In this document: positions 1 through 6,000 of the stretch, piece by piece
Layout of the letters: every line of letters starts with the position of its first letter
Numbering within the stretch: the stretch's first letter is position 1
Source: an uncultured Lachnospiraceae bacterium
Lineage (GTDB): Bacteria > Bacillota > Clostridia > Lachnospirales > Lachnospiraceae
Reading direction: 5' to 3'
DNA length: 8,157 nucleotides
Assembly (NCBI GenBank): GCA_900554925.1
Contig: USJG01000105.1
Span: forward strand, 1-8,157
Notes under the pieces: model-generated
Seen by the model: the letters and a program-made list of their open reading frames with translations, nothing else
What the model was told of the DNA's origin: nothing
The model's database searches: none
Program-made: the position numbers and the translations under genes

Positions 1-3000
1 ACTTCCGAAGGAGGGGAAGAAGACAGCGGAAACACCTCTGAATGTGAACATGAATGGGTGACAGATCCTGACACTCTGTTAACAGTGTGCGCAAAATGCG
101 GAGTCGAACAGAAGGAAAATGTTGATGAGGATATTTCCTCCGGTTCCCAGGAAGAATGCGAGCATGAATGGGTGACAGATCCTGACACCCTGTTAACAGT
201 GTGCGCAAAATGCGGAATAGAACAGAAGGAAAATGTTGATGAGAATATTTCCGGTTCCCAAGAGGAATGCGAACATGAGTGGATCCGGGATCCTGAAACC
301 TTAGCCATTGTTTGCAGCAAATGCGGCGAGCCTGATTTACAGGAGGAAACGGAGTGCCCGGAAGGGAGCTTTCATATATGGCAGGCCGATGAAGAGGGCA
401 CAGGTTATATCTGTGCTCTTTGTGGCACCTTAAAGGAAAGCCTGGAGCCTCTGGATGTGACACTGGAAATGTACTTGAGTGTAACCTCCGGACAGATCGC
501 AGTGCTTGCTACGTCAACCGACGCAGATGATCCTGATTCCTCAAACTTACCCAAAACTCTGGCAGAGCTGGAAGCGTTGTCTTCAAAAGAACTGATAGTG
601 TCATCTCTGGGAGATCTGCTGGTCGTACAGGCGTTAAGTAAGGAGACGGATTTTAAGGGATATACTATCAAAATGGCGCAGCGCTCCCTGGGGGATTTGA
701 GTGCAACGCCATCACAATCCACTTATACATGGGATTTACAGAAAATTACAGAATTTACGGGACTGGGGGACGAAACCCATCCCTTTAGTGGAACGTTTGT
801 TTCCGGGTATACGGCGGGACTTAATTATAAAGTGGATAAGCCCTTCTTCAAATATTTGTCCACAGATGCCCAGATCAGCGATATGAACATTGCGGGCGCC
901 ATTAACGCGCAGAGTGCTGATCCTCAGGGGATCATAGCCTCCGTATTAGTCAGAAAAGACGAGGAAAACAGCGCCGAAATGGTAACAATGAACAATGTGG
1001 TGCTGGACGGAAGCGTATCTAATACACAAGGCGCTGCGGGAATGGTATTTGGCAGGGTAGATGCCAGCGCAGGCAGGCCCATCAGTTTATCCTTTAACAG
1101 TAGCGAAGTGAAATTATGTCAAAATAGCGAGGGAACCGTGACAGGGATTCATGCAGGCGCAATTACGGGAGAAACCCTGGGCGACGTAAGGCTTTCAGTG
1201 ACAGATCCGTCCATCACCGGAAAAGTCGTAGTAAAATCCGTTACGAAATGGGGAAATGGCGGCGACAATGAAAACGAAAGCGGAAAGCTGGGATGTGATA
1301 CTACCAGCGCAGCGGGAATGTACGCAGGGGCCATGCAGGGTGGAACCCTGACAATAGCAGGGAACAGCACTCCCTATACCGTCAATGTGCAAAACGCTTC
1401 CGGGCATGGCGGAGCAAACGGCGGCTTTGTGGGAATGGCAATCGGAACTAAGGTAGCAGTCAATGCAGCCGCAGATAATCAGATTACCCTTGAGGGAGCT
1501 GGTGTTAAGGGAAGAATATCCGGGGGTATTTTGGGTTACTATGATCACGACACTGAAGGGGATTTGCAGCTTAATTATATTACGGTTTCGGCACCCATAA
1601 GCAGAGCAAATGATGACAGCTATTTTTCAGGAGGTATCTTAGGACGTTACTACCGTAACGAGGACGGAGCCCCTGATAAAAACTTTGATACAATTGATCA
1701 TGTAACTGTAAACAGTGAGGTGTCTGCCAACTATTTTGCAGGCGGTGTGGTAGGGTTTGTGCATGGCTCCAATCTCCGAATTGGCGGAACTGATGAAGAA
1801 AGCGTCAATATTACAGGTAAGGTTACCAATCCATCAGCCTGGGGAACCGAAGGGAATGCCTGCGGCGCCGGCGGCGTAGTGGGCCTTATCAGCGGCCAAT
1901 ATGTAGAAATTCAGAATACCTGTGTAAAAACTACATTTCACCAGAACGCGTTTGCCACAGGAGGCATTGTAGGGGCAGTAGGAAAAATCAAACCTGGCTT
2001 TATTGACAATGGCAGAAAATCAATTATAAAAATCACCAATGGGTCTGTAGATTCTACTTCCTTTGGATGTGAGGGTCCTAATTCCGCCAGGGCGCGGGGC
2101 GGACTGCTGGGAATGGTATATGAAGGAAACATGGTTTCCCTGGACGGAACTATAGATGTGACTGGTATGAATCTTAGCCGGACCATTGAGAGGTTTGGAA
2201 GAACGGGATGGATCGCAGGAGGCCAGAAGGAGTCGCTTATTTATTTAGAGGAAAGCGCTTCCTATCAAAGGCCTGAGTCAAAAACCTGGGTAGGCTCGGA
2301 TAATAATGGAAAAGGCTGTCTGGATGATATTGGGAATTATGGCGGCGTTTACCAAAATGGCCCATGGGGGACAGATGCGACGCTTATTTCCTATGCTTCG
2401 GCGCAGGTTCAAGGAGAGGTGAGCAAAGATGGAAGTACATGGGTGATTGACAGTGAGGCGGATTTTATCCGTCTTGCCATTATGCTCAATTCTCAGGGGA
2501 ATTTTGCCGCAAACTGTTTTCAAAATACGTCAAAGGCAGACCTGCTTAAGGCGGATTATCTGGTAACAAAAAGTCTTAACCTGGCAGGCAGCGGCGTTTA
2601 CAGCTTAAACAGAAATGACAGTACCGGCATGAATGAGCTGTTTTCGGGAAGCTTTAAGGGAACCGGAAGCACGCAGATTTCCATAGACCTTGGGGAACTG
2701 AAAACACGTCAGAGTTATGTGGCGCTGTTTCCAGGCGCTGGCGACGGGGCAGAATTTTCAGGCTTTACCTTAAAACGTACTATTGACGGAGCCAGCCTTT
2801 ATGCGGCAGGAATTGCCTGTCAGGCCCTGGGAAATTTTAAGGCACAGGATATTACCATTGATCTGACCCTTCGCAGCTTTTACGGGGGAAAAGAACCAGT
2901 TAATGGTACAGATTTATATAATATGTCACATTATTACGGAGGTTTAGTGGGCAAAGTGGAGTCCGGGGGAGCTACCAGCTTTACGGTGGATTCTGTTAAA

Positions 3001-6000
3001 GTCGGTGGAACATGGACAGGCAGCAGCAATACCTCCAGCATGATCATGGGAGGTATGATAGCGGATTATGCCCAGACTGGAACTGCACCATCTGTGATTT
3101 CCGTAAATGGCTTTGAACTTATGGGAAATTTTAAGCTTACCACTGCCGGACGTACAGCCAGCGGTATGATTACCCAGTTAAACAGCAGACAGGGGGTGGT
3201 TACAGGAACGGGGATAAATAAGGGCATGAATTTGGAAAGCACGAAGCTCTCCATGTGCGATATTATTATTCATGATGGTGCTTCCATAACAGAAAATTAT
3301 ACCGGCATCGGCACAGATAATGCAGGGGGCGGATGGCTTGGTCTCACATGGAAAAATGTGATACCTGACGATGATGTTCATTATTCTGTGGACGGTATTA
3401 CTATAGGAGACGGAGGAACAGCGGAGGCGGGCCCTGAGTTTACCACCAAAGGATTTTTTGGTGGGTTGGTGGATACGGTAACAGGACGAATCCAACTGAA
3501 AGATATTAACATTCAAAACGGAATTTTTAGTGGCGGCGCCAAGAATGGAACCGGTCTGCTGTTCCGTGTAGGAAATGATGCCTTTATTGAAATTGACGGG
3601 TATACCATTGGCGGACGTGAACTGGGCAATATGGACGGAGCAAACAATGGCGGGGCTGTCCAGATTAAAGGGGCAGGCATGAATTTTGACGAAATTGTGG
3701 CTTGTAATATTGGAGCTACTGCCAATAATGAGAACCATAACTATCAGACCGGCGGAATTGTCAATATTATTTATGATGGATTTTCGGACAGCACTTCGGC
3801 GGAGCATAAAACTTATCAGAACCGTTTGCTGGAGGCTGATAATGGCGGAACCAGATATTATTACAATCTGCTTGGCAACAGTTTTGCAGGGGAAGATAGT
3901 TACCTTCAAGACTCTGAAAAGCTTACAAATAAAGATGCGGAGATCACAAATGAAAAACAGATGATGATATGGCATCTGTCCCAGTATATGAACAATTCCG
4001 TCAGGGGATATTTGCAGCCCTATTATACAGAGAACATAAATAACGACTTGCGGAATCAGGATACTGTATTTAAGGGTACAATTGATCTTAAAAAAGTAAG
4101 CTATTATCCCACGCCGGTATTAGAAGGAGACTATACCTTTACTGATGAGGCGGAGATCAGATTTTATGGAGAGGATATCACAGATAAGGCGACCGAAACC
4201 ATGACCCCTTCCAGTGAGTCAAAGGAGCATTATATGATGCATGCCGGACTGTTTTTAAGTCAGACAGGTGCGGTCACAGTGCAGGGAACCGATGCTAAAA
4301 ATTTCCTTACCTTAAGCGGAAGCGTGACGAATCTGGGAGCAAATTCCGGCGCTCTGTTTTGCAGGGACATTGCCGGCAAAAAGAATATCTACCGGATAAG
4401 AATGGAAGGACTGTCTCTAGCAAACTATAATGGAGAACACCCGGCAGGACTGCTGATAGGTATCGTGAATGATGATTCCTCCCTGGATTTATCATGGATT
4501 GAAACCGAAGGGTATGAGCAGTTTAATGGCAAGAGGGCAGCTTCTGCGCTGATAGCCAGAGTGGGGACGCCGCAGGCAAGCAGAATCAGTATTGAATTTA
4601 AAAATATTAAGGTAGACAGCAGGAAGAATGATGGGATCTTCCAGTATGCCAGCCTGATAGATGAGAATTACTATGTGGAGACCACCAGTGATCTGGCAAA
4701 TTCCTTCGGGGATATACGTCGGATCAGATATTTGTTTACAAAATCCGCATTCTTAGGGGAGGATAATACTGGCAAACTGGTATTTCCCTTTGCGGATGCT
4801 AATTCTCCTTATGGGAACGACCAGTATGATACAACAGGATCCTATGTGACCATAGGTTCAGAACTGTCAGAAGAGATCGAGTACTGGGATGTGGAAGATG
4901 CGCCTGACGATAATAAAAATTATGATCTGCCTTTTAATGATAGCTTTACATGGAAATATGGGGATCAGGGAACTGTAAGTAATACTTATCTTCCCTATGT
5001 ACATACTTCTGCACATCAAGGCAGCAAGGAAATAGAAGTAAATCCCAAAAATGTTTCTATTAAGCAGGGGTGCGGAACCTACGAAGACCCTTATATCATT
5101 GACAGCGCCAAGCAGCTTTTAGCCCTGGCCCGTTATCTGCAAAACAAAAATGATTATAAATACCTGGGAGGCTGGCAGATCAACAAATACCAATCGGGTC
5201 GTAGCAGTGATGTGCCCTGCGATAAAAATCATCCAGATACTGACCTGATGACCTATCCTGAAAGTGGGGGTAAATTGCCAGACGACTTTCCTACCCAGGA
5301 AGAACTTTGTCAGGCATATTATATGATCACAAAGGATATTGATCTGTCCGCCATGTCAAATGCTACCGACAGACAGATTGCAGAGGATTTTGTGGGCCTT
5401 GGCACGGAAAATATTCCGTTCAGGGGAGTCATAGTAGGACAAAAACTTGCTGATAGCGGCCAATATCCCACAATTACCCTGCCCCTCAGAAGCAATTGGA
5501 CGGATAATACTGCGGATGTAAATCATGGGTTAGTGCAGTATGCAAAGGGGGCAGTGGTTAAGGACTTAAAGATTTGCGGAGCCAGTGACGTCACAGGCCG
5601 AACAGGAACTGCCAGGGTCAGGAATATGGCAGGCGGTGTGATCGCCTGTGTTTCAGGTGGCGACAATATTATTGACAACGTTTCTGTGAACCTGAAGGTT
5701 GCTCTTACAGATACTTCCTGCCAGGCAGGAGCCTATGTGGGAAATGTTAAACAGGGAAGCGTGATCTTAAGAAACTTAAAAGAAGAATCTGCCAGGGAAT
5801 TCCAGGCAGGCACCTGGGGCGACAATAAATTCACAGCATTTGAGGAGAAGGATCTTTCGGCTTATCCCTATGTATCTGGCCTGATAGGAAAGGTGGAGGA
5901 CGGATGTGTCATTTATGATGATATATTTAATGGCGGAACTGCGTACTCTGAAGTGGTGATGGCTCATGACTTGAAAAAAATAGAGAAAGCGGACGGAACA

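Noticed and set aside
7..17. SD-like GAAGGAGGGG near the window start
   Set aside because: No start codon follows at a usable distance, and the bases encode an acidic Gly/Glu linker in the open frame.
40..351. CRISPR-like or other non-coding direct repeat
   Set aside because: The repeats are adjacent, 111-114 bp, in frame and encode a conserved Cys/His pattern with mostly synonymous differences, so this is a protein repeat.
469..471. Internal in-frame ATG as a possible gene start after the zinc-ribbon array
   Set aside because: No SD-like sequence precedes it, and the upstream in-frame units are plainly coding, so the gene starts further upstream.
3686..3964. Plus-strand open frame of 92 codons in another frame
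   Set aside because: Overlaps the main frame entirely, shows no recognisable domain, and is a small out-of-frame shadow.
3178..3975. Minus-strand open frame of 265 codons
   Set aside because: Antisense shadow of module B. The composition is implausible for a real protein, no recognisable motif is present, and the plus frame is clearly the coding one.
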